From: Candidatus Magasanikbacteria bacterium CG_4_10_14_0_2_um_filter_37_12
Lineage (GTDB): Bacteria; Patescibacteriota; Patescibacteriia; Magasanikbacterales; UBA922
Length of the DNA: 38,349 nt
Assembly (NCBI GenBank): GCA_002793015.1
Contig: PFPK01000022.1
Span: forward strand, 1-38,349
Direction: 5' to 3'
The notes under the pieces were generated by a model, which saw only the letters and a list, made by a program, of their open reading frames with translations, searched no databases and was not told the DNA's origin. Position numbers and translations under genes: made by a program. Below are positions 1 through 7,275 of this stretch, piece after piece (within the stretch, counting starts at the first letter, position 1; every line of letters begins with the position of its first letter).

Positions 1-33
1 GGAATTACCATTTAGCCGTTAAGTGATAATCCC

Positions 34-53
34 AGAATCTCTAGGGAGATTCT
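34..53. repeat. Perfect 8-bp inverted repeat at window edge
   Basis: AGAATCTC and GAGATTCT are separated by TAGG, giving a perfect 8-bp hairpin. It lies just beyond the broken gene at 71-486. No clear T-tract follows on either strand, so calling it a terminator would be a guess. Nothing else is recognisable in bases 1-70. Confidence 0.4.
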
Positions 54-70
54 ACTTAATTTTATTACTA

Positions 71-486
71 TTAGGCAACAGGTCTAATGACTCTATTATA
101 CAAAGCAATGCCAAGCCCTGCAAAAACCAGATCCTGTACGTACTATTGCATCTTCTATAATTTTACCATCAACATCTTGATCATCTGTCGCGTCATACCC
201 CAAAAAAAACATTGATAATTTCTTCATTTTTATTGTTATAGACAAGAAATGATATATCTACTTTGTCTTTTCGTGGACCTACGAGAGAATATGTTTTTTC
301 ACCTTTCAAATATAATGTGTCTCCAGCAAATGTAAAAGGTATTTTTGGTGTTCTAGAATCTTTAAAAAACCTACCTCCTCTATGTTCAGAAAAAACAAGA
401 TCTGTTAAATTGAGATGTTCTAAATCTACTGACATTTTTATATCGCATACATCCCCTAAACTACGCTCCATTCCATCTACAGACAT
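71..486 (-). pseudogene. Small hypothetical protein gene broken by one or two frameshifts
   Basis: Starting from ATG at 486 the frame stays open for 97 codons and ends in TGA at 193-195. Just before that stop lies a run of eight T (minus strand, 202-209). Removing one T continues the protein as LGYDATDDQDVDGKIIEDA, which looks like normal coding sequence. A second change at a run of five T (122-126) would extend it through a glycine-rich hydrophobic tail ending in RVIRPVA and a TAA at 71-73. The intact product would be about 136 residues. I do not recognise the family. The first lesion is well supported by sense in the next frame; the second is weaker, because without it the frame stops a few codons later anyway. 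Assembly error at homopolymers is the main alternative. Confidence 0.5.
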
Positions 487-521
487 AATAACAATTTACT
501 ACTAAATTAAAATAATTTCTA

Positions 522-549
522 TTTACTGTTTACTAATTACTATTTACTC
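522..549. repeat. 7-nt tandem array at the 3' end of the TMEM43-like gene
   Basis: Four units in register: TTTACTG, TTTACTA, ATTACTA, TTTACTC. On the minus strand the consensus is AGTAAAT, and the first unit comprises the last codons and TAG stop of the upstream gene. It is one of a set of spacer arrays with a 7-9 nt period in this window. Confidence 0.6.
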
Positions 550-1670
550 TTCCCCATCTTCCCCTTCACAAACCACACCGCCGCGCCAACTCCAGCGACA
601 CCAAGCAAAATCAAAACTAACAAATTATGAAATAACATTGAAATAAGAATCACAACAATAGATAATACAAGTGCGATAATAAATGTAACACCACGAGTAA
701 TGCTACCACCAATACTTCCAAGTGCTGGGATGACAGAAAGAAGTACGCTAATAGGACCTAAGATTGAAGCAAGGCCCATCCACATCATGAGAAAGCCAAT
801 CACACGCAGAGCCCACAACCACACTCTATACTCACCATGCATAGCAGTGACAGATTCTTCCAGACCAGTACGTCGTGCTTCGTATAGTGTCTTGTCTGTC
901 TTTTTATCCAGATATGGACCAAGTTTGTCGCCATTCAGTTTTGCAAACACAGTCGTCTCTCTGTCAGACTCTGTAACGCTATACGAAATACGTACATCAC
1001 CAACGACAGGATCGTTCATACTTGAATCCCCGATATAAATATATTTGCCATTTACGATTTCACCATAAGTTGGCAACTGAACATTTTTTGTGTTCAAAGG
1101 TAGTGCCGCGCTTCCGGGCAAAGACAATGCTTTCATATCAACCTTATACACGCCAAGCATGCCATTTGGCGCTTTTGTTGAAATGGACTTTATACTTGTT
1201 ATTTTATTTTCATGTTCTGCCGGAATTTTGAAACTACCAGAATCAGCTGGACTGCTTGTCCATTCTTTCACATAATTATACGTCTTCGTTACTTCTTGTG
1301 ATCCTCCAAGTTTGTCTTCTGTTTTTGATGTAACTTTTTCTACCCATGTGTATGTTTCCACATTTCTACTCACTGCTAAATAATTGCCAGAAACAAGATA
1401 CTCACCATCGCCAATAAGATCATCAGTTTTGAAAATTCCTATTGCTGCGACAAGAGCTCCTTGCAAATCATCGTGTGATTCAAGCACGCTTGCATTTACT
1501 TGCACAGCGTTTTTGGCAATTTCTGACTTGTCTACTCTACCTTCATTCATGTAAATAACGACGAATGAAGCGAGAAAAAGCAAAAGTCCAAAGAAAATTC
1601 CCTTAAACGATCCGCCGATGCTGGAACCAAAGCCGATTTTGGTTGTTTCGGTGAAAGTATCTGGAGACAT
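540..1670 (-). CDS. TMEM43 family membrane protein
   Basis: The protein matches the TMEM43/DUF1625 family by eye. The N-terminus has the FTETTKIGFGSSIGGSFKG type start followed by a membrane helix (FFGLLLFLASFVVIYMNEGR), in which the N-E-G-R turn is characteristic. A soluble region of about 230 residues follows, and the C-terminus has several membrane helices (from about residue 285) ending in a lysine-rich tail. The start is placed at the MSPDTF methionine (1670), because the upstream ATG at 1694 adds only eight residues that run into the repeat array. In eukaryotes TMEM43 is an inner nuclear membrane protein; the role of the bacterial members is unknown. The gene stands alone and is followed by a 7-nt array. 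Confidence in the family is good; no function is claimed. Confidence 0.75.
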   Translation of the reverse strand: MSPDTFTETTKIGFGSSIGGSFKGIFFGLLLFLASFVVIYMNEGRVDKSEIAKNAVQVNASVLESHDDLQGALVAAIGIFKTDDLIGDGEYLVSGNYLAVSRNVETYTWVEKVTSKTEDKLGGSQEVTKTYNYVKEWTSSPADSGSFKIPAEHENKITSIKSISTKAPNGMLGVYKVDMKALSLPGSAALPLNTKNVQLPTYGEIVNGKYIYIGDSSMNDPVVGDVRISYSVTESDRETTVFAKLNGDKLGPYLDKKTDKTLYEARRTGLEESVTAMHGEYRVWLWALRVIGFLMMWMGLASILGPISVLLSVIPALGSIGGSITRGVTFIIALVLSIVVILISMLFHNLLVLILLGVAGVGAAVWFVKGKMGKSK

Positions 1671-1686
1671 ATAAACAAGAGTTAGA

Positions 1687-1764
1687 TAGAACACAGATTG
1701 AACTGATAAAACTGATTAGAACAGATCTATGAAAATCTGTTAGATCTGTTAAATCTGTGTTCTA
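1687..1764. repeat. 9-nt repeat array in two inverted halves
   Basis: The arms TAGAACACAGATT (1687-1699) and AATCTGTGTTCTA (1752-1764) form a perfect 13-bp terminal inverted repeat. Each half contains diverged 9-nt units (minus strand type TTAACAGAT, then the inverse type AGTTTTATC). The array ends directly before the glyS stop codon at 1765-1767. The whole segment could fold as a long hairpin downstream of glyS, but it has no T-tract typical of an intrinsic terminator. Confidence 0.65.
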
Positions 1765-3141
1765 TTAATTATAGAATTTAGAATTAAAATAATCTTTAAG
1801 CTCCCCAATATCCACCCTTTCTTGCTCCATCGTATCACGATCTCTCACCGTAACTTTCTTATCTTCAAGACTATCAAAATCAACAGTCACACAATATGGC
1901 GTACCAATTTCATCTTGCCTTCTATATCTTTTTCCAATACTTCCTGTTTCGTCATGCTGAGTCATCCAAGTACCACGCAAACTATTTTGAATTTCATTAG
2001 ACAAATTCTGCAATGGTTCTTTTTTAGAAAGTGGTAAAATCGCTATCTTGATTGGTGCTAGATCTTTATGAAGACGAAGAACATATTCTTTTTCATGTTT
2101 GGCGTCGTCAGAACCACTGCGAGCATCTATTTCTTCATAAGCATCAATAAGAAAAGCCAAAGTAGCCCGATCAGCTCCGTCTGAAGTCTCAACAATATGG
2201 GGAATAAACTTTTCATTTTTTTCTTGATCAAAATAACTCAAATCTTGCCCACTATATTCACTATGACGAGACAAATCCCAATTTCCTCGATCATGAATAC
2301 CTGCAAGCTCTTTGAATCCCATGCCTGGATAATTGTATTCAATATCCCAAGCTTCAGCTGCATAGTGAGCAAGTTCATCTGATTTGTGTTGTCTAAACTG
2401 CAAATTTTCTTTTTTCATTCCAAAATCCAAATACCACTGCATCCTTGCTTTTTTCCACATCTCAAAAACTTCCTTTTTTTGATCTGGATGAATGAAATAC
2501 TGTTGTTCCATTTGTTCAAACTCGCGTGTTCTGAAAGTAAAATTCCCCGGAGTGATTTCATTTCTAAAAGCCTTTCCAATCTGGGCGACACCAAATGGAA
2601 TTTTCTTTCTCATCGACTGTTGAACATTTAGAAAATTAACATAAATCCCTTGACAAGTCTCTGGTCGTAAATAAATTTGACTGGTGTTATCTTCCAATGC
2701 TCCCATAAAAGTTTTAAACATTAGATTGAACTTTCGTACATCAGTCAAATCTCCTCCACAATCTGGACAGACTACATTATGTTTATCCCACTCGCATGGT
2801 CTGAAATCTGGCTTAATTCCTTTGGCTTCTAGCAAGTGATCTGCCCTCCATCTTTTCTTACAATCTTTACAATCAACCAATGGATCAGTAAACCCAGCAA
2901 TGTGCCCACTAGCCTCCCAAGTCTTTGGATGCATCAAGATAGCAGCGTCCAATCCGACAACATCATTTCTCTCTTGCACCATCGCTTTCCACCAAGCTCT
3001 TTTTACATTATTTTTGAGCTCCACGCCAAGTGGACCGTAATCATAGCATGATGAAAGACCTCCATAAATTTCTGAAGACTGAAAGATGAAGCCACGACGT
3101 TTGGCTAGAGATACTATTGGTTCTAGATTTTCTAAACTCAT
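1765..3141 (-). CDS. glyS: Glycyl-tRNA synthetase, dimeric (alpha2) type
   Basis: Charges tRNA-Gly with glycine in the cytoplasm. The protein opens with LENLEPIVSLAKRRGFIFQSSEIYGG, the usual start of the alpha2 GlyRS found in eukaryotes, archaea and some bacteria, not the alpha2beta2 form. A zinc-binding insertion is visible as CKDCKKRW followed by CPDCGGD. Class II motif 2 is FRNEITPGNFTFRTREFEQ and motif 3 is GADRATLAFLIDAY. The C-terminal anticodon-binding domain begins around LAPIKIAILPL. The start is at 3141 (MSLENL); the in-frame ATG at 3198 would add residues from AT-rich leader DNA. The product is 458 residues, normal for the type. About 150 bp upstream lies the terminator of a glycine T-box leader (3293-3471), so expression should respond to uncharged tRNA-Gly. 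Confidence 0.95.
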   Translation of the reverse strand: MSLENLEPIVSLAKRRGFIFQSSEIYGGLSSCYDYGPLGVELKNNVKRAWWKAMVQERNDVVGLDAAILMHPKTWEASGHIAGFTDPLVDCKDCKKRWRADHLLEAKGIKPDFRPCEWDKHNVVCPDCGGDLTDVRKFNLMFKTFMGALEDNTSQIYLRPETCQGIYVNFLNVQQSMRKKIPFGVAQIGKAFRNEITPGNFTFRTREFEQMEQQYFIHPDQKKEVFEMWKKARMQWYLDFGMKKENLQFRQHKSDELAHYAAEAWDIEYNYPGMGFKELAGIHDRGNWDLSRHSEYSGQDLSYFDQEKNEKFIPHIVETSDGADRATLAFLIDAYEEIDARSGSDDAKHEKEYVLRLHKDLAPIKIAILPLSKKEPLQNLSNEIQNSLRGTWMTQHDETGSIGKRYRRQDEIGTPYCVTVDFDSLEDKKVTVRDRDTMEQERVDIGELKDYFNSKFYN

Positions 3142-3157
3142 ATATTTTATTTTCTTT

Positions 3158-3213
3158 AAAATACAAGAAACAAAACACAAACAAATCTCAAAAAACAAAT
3201 AATAAATAATAAA
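3158..3213. repeat. 7-nt low-complexity array before glyS
   Basis: On the minus strand units such as ATTTATT, ATTTATT, ATTTGTT recur at 7-nt spacing just upstream of the glyS start. It is A/T rich and more degenerate than the other arrays, so chance low complexity is a fair alternative. Confidence 0.35.
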
Positions 3214-3292
3214 TTTGGAAACTGGAGCCTGTTATTTATTTGAAAATTGTCTCTTGCTTCTTTGTGGTTAATTATACCAACTATTTTATAAT

Positions 3293-3319
3293 AAAAAAAG
3301 ACAGCCAAAAATACTGTCT
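3293..3319 (-). terminator. Intrinsic terminator of the glyS T-box leader
   Basis: On the minus strand AGACAG and CTGTCT pair around a nine-base loop and are followed by seven T. Its 5' strand shares two bases with the 3' strand of the T-box antiterminator (CCCGAG at 3318-3323), so the two folds compete, though with a small overlap. Confidence 0.75.
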
Positions 3320-3471
3320 CGGGGTCCGATGTTACTTCGGACGGTTCCACCCGAGTTGTCCGACTTGATCTCGGACCACTCTTTGTATTTTCCACGTATA
3401 TCTGCGAATATTCCGCATTCAATCCGCATCTTTACCACCTCCACAGTTGCCAATACTGTTTCATCAGTGGT
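3293..3471 (-). promoter_or_regulatory. Glycine T-box riboswitch with ultrashort stem I
   Basis: The leader senses uncharged tRNA-Gly and permits transcription into glyS. The antiterminator (3318-3355) is canonical: CTCGGG, the 7-nt bulge TGGAACC, GTCCGA, a 7-nt loop, TCGGAC, CCCGAG. TGGA in the bulge fits the U-CCA end of tRNA-Gly. A stem III hairpin (3358-3376) uses the same six bases GTCCGA/TCGGAC. Stem I (3434-3471) is only 38 nt: an outer ACCAC/GTGGT helix, a K-turn-like TGATGA/GGA junction and a 5-bp helix ACAGT/ACTGT closing a 7-nt loop, ATTGGCA, which holds the glycine codon GGC. There is no long distal stem I for tRNA elbow docking. The assignment follows from structure, discriminator base, specifier and downstream gene all agreeing. 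Confidence 0.88.
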
Positions 3472-3476
3472 ATTAT

Positions 3477-3506
3477 TTATAATAACATTTTGATGAAGAA
3501 AGTCAA
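3477..3506 (-). promoter_or_regulatory. Promoter of the glyS T-box leader
   Basis: On the minus strand TTGACT and TATAAA are separated by 18 bp. Transcription would begin within a few bases of the first base of stem I (3471), so the leader has almost no 5' extension. Confidence 0.65.
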
Positions 3507-3674
3507 GCGAACGTAAAGTGAACATAAAGCCAAAATATAAAAATACCAATTGAATCATGAAAAACGGAAGTTTCAAAATAGGACAACAATTTTTTAAAAA
3601 AATATAATGAAACCACATACAAAACACCTGGAAAATTTATAAAAAAAATAGCTGTTCTCATAAATTTTTCTATA

Positions 3675-3707
3675 CAAAAAACACCCCAATAAAATTGGAG
3701 TGTTTTT
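3675..3707. terminator. Bidirectional terminator after the cold-shock gene
   Basis: AACACCCCAAT and ATTGGAGTGTT form an 11-bp stem with one G-U pair around AAA, flanked by A and T runs on both sides. It lies 17 bp after the cold-shock stop and would end that minus-strand transcript. Confidence 0.85.
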
Positions 3708-3723
3708 AAACTTGTGAGAGAAA

Positions 3724-3927
3724 TTATGAAATTCTGCTAACTTTAACAGCGTTCAAACCTTTTGGACCTTCAGCGACTTCAAATTCTACTTTGTCACCTT
3801 CACGAAGATCGTTGTACTCTACGTCTACAAGCTCGCTAGAATGAAAGAAAAGATCTTTCTCTTCACCTTCACGCGAAATAAAACCAAACCCCTTATCGGT
3901 AAGTCTGGCAATTATACCTTGTTGCAT
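3724..3927 (-). CDS. Cold-shock domain protein (CspA family)
   Basis: A 67-residue single OB-fold that binds single-stranded RNA or DNA and acts as an RNA chaperone. RNP1 is KGFGFISREG (K12-GFGFI) and RNP2 is DLFFHSSEL; the length and the end (EGPKGLNAVKVSRI) are standard for the family. It is monocistronic, with its own promoter (4055-4084), a structured leader whose closing helix ends three bases before ATG, and a terminator downstream. Which Csp paralogue it is cannot be told. Confidence 0.95.
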   Translation of the reverse strand: MQQGIIARLTDKGFGFISREGEEKDLFFHSSELVDVEYNDLREGDKVEFEVAEGPKGLNAVKVSRIS

Positions 3928-3930
3928 AAA

Positions 3931-4035
3931 TTGTAAAACAAATGAATAATTTACCCGCCTTGGGCGGGCTCATCAAATCCAGCATAGCCCCCACCCTGGG
4001 TGGGCGGGTCAAACTCGACTATGTTTGTTTTACAA
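3931..4035 (-). promoter_or_regulatory. Structured 5' leader of the cold-shock gene
   Basis: TTGTAAAACAAA (3931-3942) and TTTGTTTTACAA (4024-4035) form a perfect 12-bp helix that ends three bases upstream of the start codon. Inside are two GC-rich hairpins, CCCGCC/GGCGGG (3954-3968) and CCACCC/GGGTGG (about 3990-4004), in otherwise AT-rich DNA. The fold would enclose the translation initiation region. A temperature-responsive role is an inference from the gene; insertion of a hairpin-type repeat is an alternative. Confidence 0.55.
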
Positions 4036-4054
4036 TACTGTTTTTGATGGCTAT

Positions 4055-4084
4055 ACAGTACTATATATAAAAAAATTTGTCAAT
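4055..4084 (-). promoter_or_regulatory. Promoter of the cold-shock gene
   Basis: On the minus strand a perfect TTGACA (4079-4084) is followed after 18 bp by TACTGT (4055-4060). The leader downstream is roughly 120 nt. Confidence 0.6.
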
Positions 4085-4113
4085 AGACGACTTGGGACGA
4101 TAAGGAAATTCTA

Positions 4114-4551
4114 TTAACTCTCCAAAACCAATGTCACTGGCCCATCGTTAATCAAGCTAACCTGCATATAGGCACCAAATTTCCCAGCAGAAACTTTTAC
4201 ACCAAGCTCATCAATTTTCTTTACAAAATAATCATACAAAGGTTCAGCTACTTCTGGTCTAGCAGCATCAATAAAACTTGGCCTGTTCCCCTTTTTACAA
4301 TCAGCATAGAGGGTAAATTGTGAGACTACCAAAATGTTTCCTGCAGACTGAATGATATTGTTGTTCATCTTCCCATCTTGATCTTCAAATATTCTTAATT
4401 TCGCCAGTTTATCTACCAATTTTATGACCTGTTCTTTTGTGTCATTGTGCGTAATCCCAAGTAAAACCAAAAAACCATGGTCAATTTGACCTATGGTTTT
4501 GTTATCCACACTCACTTTTGCTTCAGAAACTCGCTGTACAACTAAACGCAT
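4114..4551 (-). CDS. dtd: D-aminoacyl-tRNA deacylase
   Basis: Hydrolyses D-aminoacyl-tRNAs (and Gly-tRNA-Ala), a proofreading step after aminoacylation. The 145-residue protein has the family start MRLVVQRVSEAKVSV, the catalytic-site motif SQFTLYADCKKGNRPSF near residue 78 and the C-terminal NDGPVTLVLES carrying the cross-subunit Gly-Pro motif. The length is exact for the family. It lies downstream of frr with a 59-bp gap and may be co-transcribed with it. Confidence 0.95.
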   Translation of the reverse strand: MRLVVQRVSEAKVSVDNKTIGQIDHGFLVLLGITHNDTKEQVIKLVDKLAKLRIFEDQDGKMNNNIIQSAGNILVVSQFTLYADCKKGNRPSFIDAARPEVAEPLYDYFVKKIDELGVKVSAGKFGAYMQVSLINDGPVTLVLES

Positions 4552-4610
4552 ATTTTATGCTCTACACTCTTAAAATTCTTTACTACATTTCAAACAATGA
4601 GTATCTCTTT

Positions 4611-5162
4611 TTAAACAGTATATATCTCTTTCTCTTTTTCATCACCAATAATTTTTATTGTATCATTATACTCTTTGACAACCTTGTCCACTCCTTCTTG
4701 ATAGGTATATTTTTCATCTTCAGAAATCGTTTTGTCTTTTTCTGCTTTCGCAATCTCTTCACGAACTTCCTCTCGAATTTTACGAATAACAATACGAGCT
4801 TGCTCCAATTTATTGTGCAAAACCTTTATCAATTCGCTTCTTCTATCCGTTGTAAGATCAGGAAGAATAAGACGAATCATCACCCCATCATTGACTGGAT
4901 TTAAACCTAAGTCAGAGTTACGAATTGCTGTTTCAATATTTTGCAACACACCTTTGTCCCAAGGTTGAACATTGATTGTCTTGGCATCAGCTACCGAAAT
5001 AGAAGCCAAACCTTTTAATGCCTGTTTGCTACCATAGGCTTCCACCGTAAGATCCTCTACTATTGCGGGGGTAGCTCGCCCAGTTCGCAAAGAAGAAATC
5101 TCTGATTTCAAATGTTCAATGGTCTTATCAAATTTTTCTTGATTCATGCCGACAAAATCCAT
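4611..5162 (-). CDS. frr: Ribosome recycling factor
   Basis: Splits post-termination ribosomes together with EF-G. The 183-residue protein shows the family landmarks: SLRTGRATPAIVEDLTVEAYG near residue 25, ISVADAKTINVQPWD, and the C-terminal helical arm with DLTTDRRSELIKVLHNKLEQAR and KYTYQEGVDKVVKEY. The usual neighbours pyrH and tsf are not here; the gene sits between an Asp-box lipoprotein and dtd. A TATAAT lies on the minus strand about 40 bp upstream of the start, without a good -35. Start at M1 or M6 is uncertain. Confidence 0.95.
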   Translation of the reverse strand: MDFVGMNQEKFDKTIEHLKSEISSLRTGRATPAIVEDLTVEAYGSKQALKGLASISVADAKTINVQPWDKGVLQNIETAIRNSDLGLNPVNDGVMIRLILPDLTTDRRSELIKVLHNKLEQARIVIRKIREEVREEIAKAEKDKTISEDEKYTYQEGVDKVVKEYNDTIKIIGDEKEKEIYTV

Positions 5163-5220
5163 ATTGTTTATAACGTTAAATAATAATTTAGATCTGCATT
5201 AATTATAGGCTACTAGTCGG

Positions 5221-6306
5221 TTATTCCTTTGGAGGAATTGTAAAACCAAGATAAAGTAATTCTGATCTCTCAGGATGAACTCTAAGTGCTGTTGGTATTT
5301 GTCCAGAAGGCATTTTTCTAGTAATCCAATTACTGCCTCCATCAATACTGCGATAAAATGTAGAACGATTGTTGATAGTAGCTGTATAATAAATTTCTCT
5401 ATCGTTCTCCGGATTTATGGCAAAGCTATAAATTTGGGCACTTCCTGGTGGAGTGATCAAACTTAAAGTATCCCAATTCACACCACCATCCTTTGAGACC
5501 AAAATACCATAGGTCGAAATCCAGTACAAGGTATCTTTCTTGTTTGGGTGAATATAAAAATATCGAAACTCTGTTGCTTTGGAATATTTTTTCAGCCCTT
5601 CTACCAATGAATTCCAAGTCAATCCACCATCACTAGATCTATATAACCCTTGCGACTTTGTAATTAAATATATCACTCCTGGTTGAGCTGGATCTGCTAT
5701 TAAGCTAACAATATTACTCTTAAATCTCTTAGAGACAGACCAACTCTTTCCGAGATCAAAGCTCTGGAGCAAATCACCATTAGTTTCTGCTAAGAGAATC
5801 TGATAAGGTGAAAACGGATTAACAAGTAATGCCCGAATGCCAGCACTGGTACGAGATTCACGATACACTTCCTCCCAAGTGCGGTTGCAATCAATGCTCT
5901 TATAAACGTGGCTTCCGTCAGTAGCATAAACAGTACAGACATCTTCTGGATGAATAGCAATGCTATAAACAAAACCAGAAGACAATGGGCTGGAGGCCTG
6001 TTGCCAAGTTTTACCGTCATCATAGGTATAAAAAAGCCCTTGCTCTCTAGATAACCAATACATAGTTTTGGTATCCTGAAGATCTGGAATTAATCTATAA
6101 ACACTGACATTAGAAATATTTTGAACACCTTGAGCTGTTGGTTTGGTCGAAATCGGTTGCCAAGATTCACCTTTGTCTACTGAAACAAACATACCACCTG
6201 GACCAGATGTCTCTACCCCATTAGATTGAGAAATTGACAAACAACCTGCACCTAGCAATAGGGGTAAGGCCACGACCAAAATTAGTTTTAAAAAAGATGT
6301 TGTCAT
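5221..6306 (-). CDS. Asp-box (BNR) repeat lipoprotein, sortilin/YCF48-like propeller
   Basis: The N-terminus is a lipoprotein signal with a hydrophobic stretch (LILVVALPLLLGAG) and lipobox LGAGC, cysteine at about residue 22, so the protein should be anchored on the outer face of the membrane. The mature part holds at least seven Asp-box motifs: VDKGESW, YDDGKTW, IDCNRTW, FDLGKSW, SSDGGLTW, SKDGGVNW and SIDGGSNW, each the turn of a beta-propeller blade. This architecture resembles YCF48/sortilin-like and BNR-repeat proteins. No catalytic residues are evident, so ligand or protein binding is more likely than an enzyme. Its stop is 58 bp from the frr start; the holB coding end lies 45 bp upstream. 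Confidence 0.8.
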   Translation of the reverse strand: MTTSFLKLILVVALPLLLGAGCLSISQSNGVETSGPGGMFVSVDKGESWQPISTKPTAQGVQNISNVSVYRLIPDLQDTKTMYWLSREQGLFYTYDDGKTWQQASSPLSSGFVYSIAIHPEDVCTVYATDGSHVYKSIDCNRTWEEVYRESRTSAGIRALLVNPFSPYQILLAETNGDLLQSFDLGKSWSVSKRFKSNIVSLIADPAQPGVIYLITKSQGLYRSSDGGLTWNSLVEGLKKYSKATEFRYFYIHPNKKDTLYWISTYGILVSKDGGVNWDTLSLITPPGSAQIYSFAINPENDREIYYTATINNRSTFYRSIDGGSNWITRKMPSGQIPTALRVHPERSELLYLGFTIPPKE

Positions 6307-6350
6307 AAAATAAAATTAACTTGTCCTGCGAAGTTGTAAGCGAAGCATGG

Positions 6351-7253
6351 CTAAGGTAACTTCAATAAAACTTGCTCCACCAAAAGACGAGGGTGAACAT
6401 TCTTATTTAACATTTCTATAGTATACAAGATTTGATTATATATATCTACTAGTTCCTTTTTATTTATTTCAAAACTCTCAGACAAAAGCATGGACTGCCA
6501 GACAAATAAGACATCTTGTAATTTGTCCCTGGCCACAATATGATCAGTCTTATCTCCAAACAAATCATCAACATTTTTTAGCTTTTCATAAAATGGTTTT
6601 CCGATTAAATTGACAAATCGCTTTCTTTCTAGCTTGTAATTATCAAAAGATTCCAAATCATTTTTCCAGACTATTGCTTTACCCGGAAGACCTTGAGAAT
6701 ACTTAACAATTTCTTTGGACAATTCGTCATTAAAACTTTCTTGCACAAAATATTCCGCAATCTCAATTTTGTTCACTGGATAAAAATAGACTACCTGACA
6801 ACGAGACCTTATAGTCGCCGGTAAAAGATCCTCGTCAGTAGTGATGAGAAAAATAACTGTCCATAAACTTGGTTCTTCCAAAGTTTTTAAAAGAGCATTT
6901 GAGGCGCCGATACTCATTTTTTCGGCTTCATCAATAATTGCCACTTTGTATTTTTTGCCAAAAGCACTACTAGTCAAAAAATTTTTCACCCCTTGCAATT
7001 GTTCAATAGAAATGTTTTTTTTGGTTTTACCAGTTTTTTCATCTTGCTCTTGTCCGACTATCAAAAAATCTGGAGTAGCCACAAGTTTTTCTCTAGTAAT
7101 TTCAAATAATCTTGCACTAAACTCCTTGGCAACAGTAAGTTTGCCAACTCCTCTTGGTCCAACAAAACAATAAGCATGGCTCAAATTGTCATTTTCAATC
7201 ACCTTACCAAAAAACTCAAAAACTGACTTGTGTCCAATAATATCATCTGACAT
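6351..7253 (-). CDS. holB: DNA polymerase III delta' subunit-like clamp loader ATPase
   Basis: Part of the clamp loader that places the beta clamp on DNA. The N-terminus (IIGHKSVFEFF, LSHAYCFVGPRGVGKLTVAKEF) carries a Walker A, GPRGVGKLT, near residue 33. Walker B is VAIIDEAEKMSIGASNALLK and a sensor/arginine-finger-type SRC motif appears as TIRSRCQVVYF. The first 165 residues are the AAA+ module; the remaining helical part is poorly conserved, as usual. Unlike E. coli delta', Walker A looks functional. It ends beside degenerate repeat-like DNA at 6320-6350. Confidence 0.85.
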   Translation of the reverse strand: MSDDIIGHKSVFEFFGKVIENDNLSHAYCFVGPRGVGKLTVAKEFSARLFEITREKLVATPDFLIVGQEQDEKTGKTKKNISIEQLQGVKNFLTSSAFGKKYKVAIIDEAEKMSIGASNALLKTLEEPSLWTVIFLITTDEDLLPATIRSRCQVVYFYPVNKIEIAEYFVQESFNDELSKEIVKYSQGLPGKAIVWKNDLESFDNYKLERKRFVNLIGKPFYEKLKNVDDLFGDKTDHIVARDKLQDVLFVWQSMLLSESFEINKKELVDIYNQILYTIEMLNKNVHPRLLVEQVLLKLP

Positions 7254-7275
7254 ATGAACCTATTGTAGCATATTT

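Noticed and set aside
34-53. Intrinsic terminator at the window edge
   Set aside because: Perfect stem, but no T-tract follows on either strand.
3156-3627. Two overlapping minus-strand reading frames of about 90-110 codons
   Set aside because: They lie over the T-box leader and its promoter; their protein sequence resembles nothing and changes character at the RNA helices.
6310-6350. Repeat with two GCGAAG words after holB
   Set aside because: It resembles a degenerate hairpin repeat, but only weak pairing remains and no second copy was found in the window.
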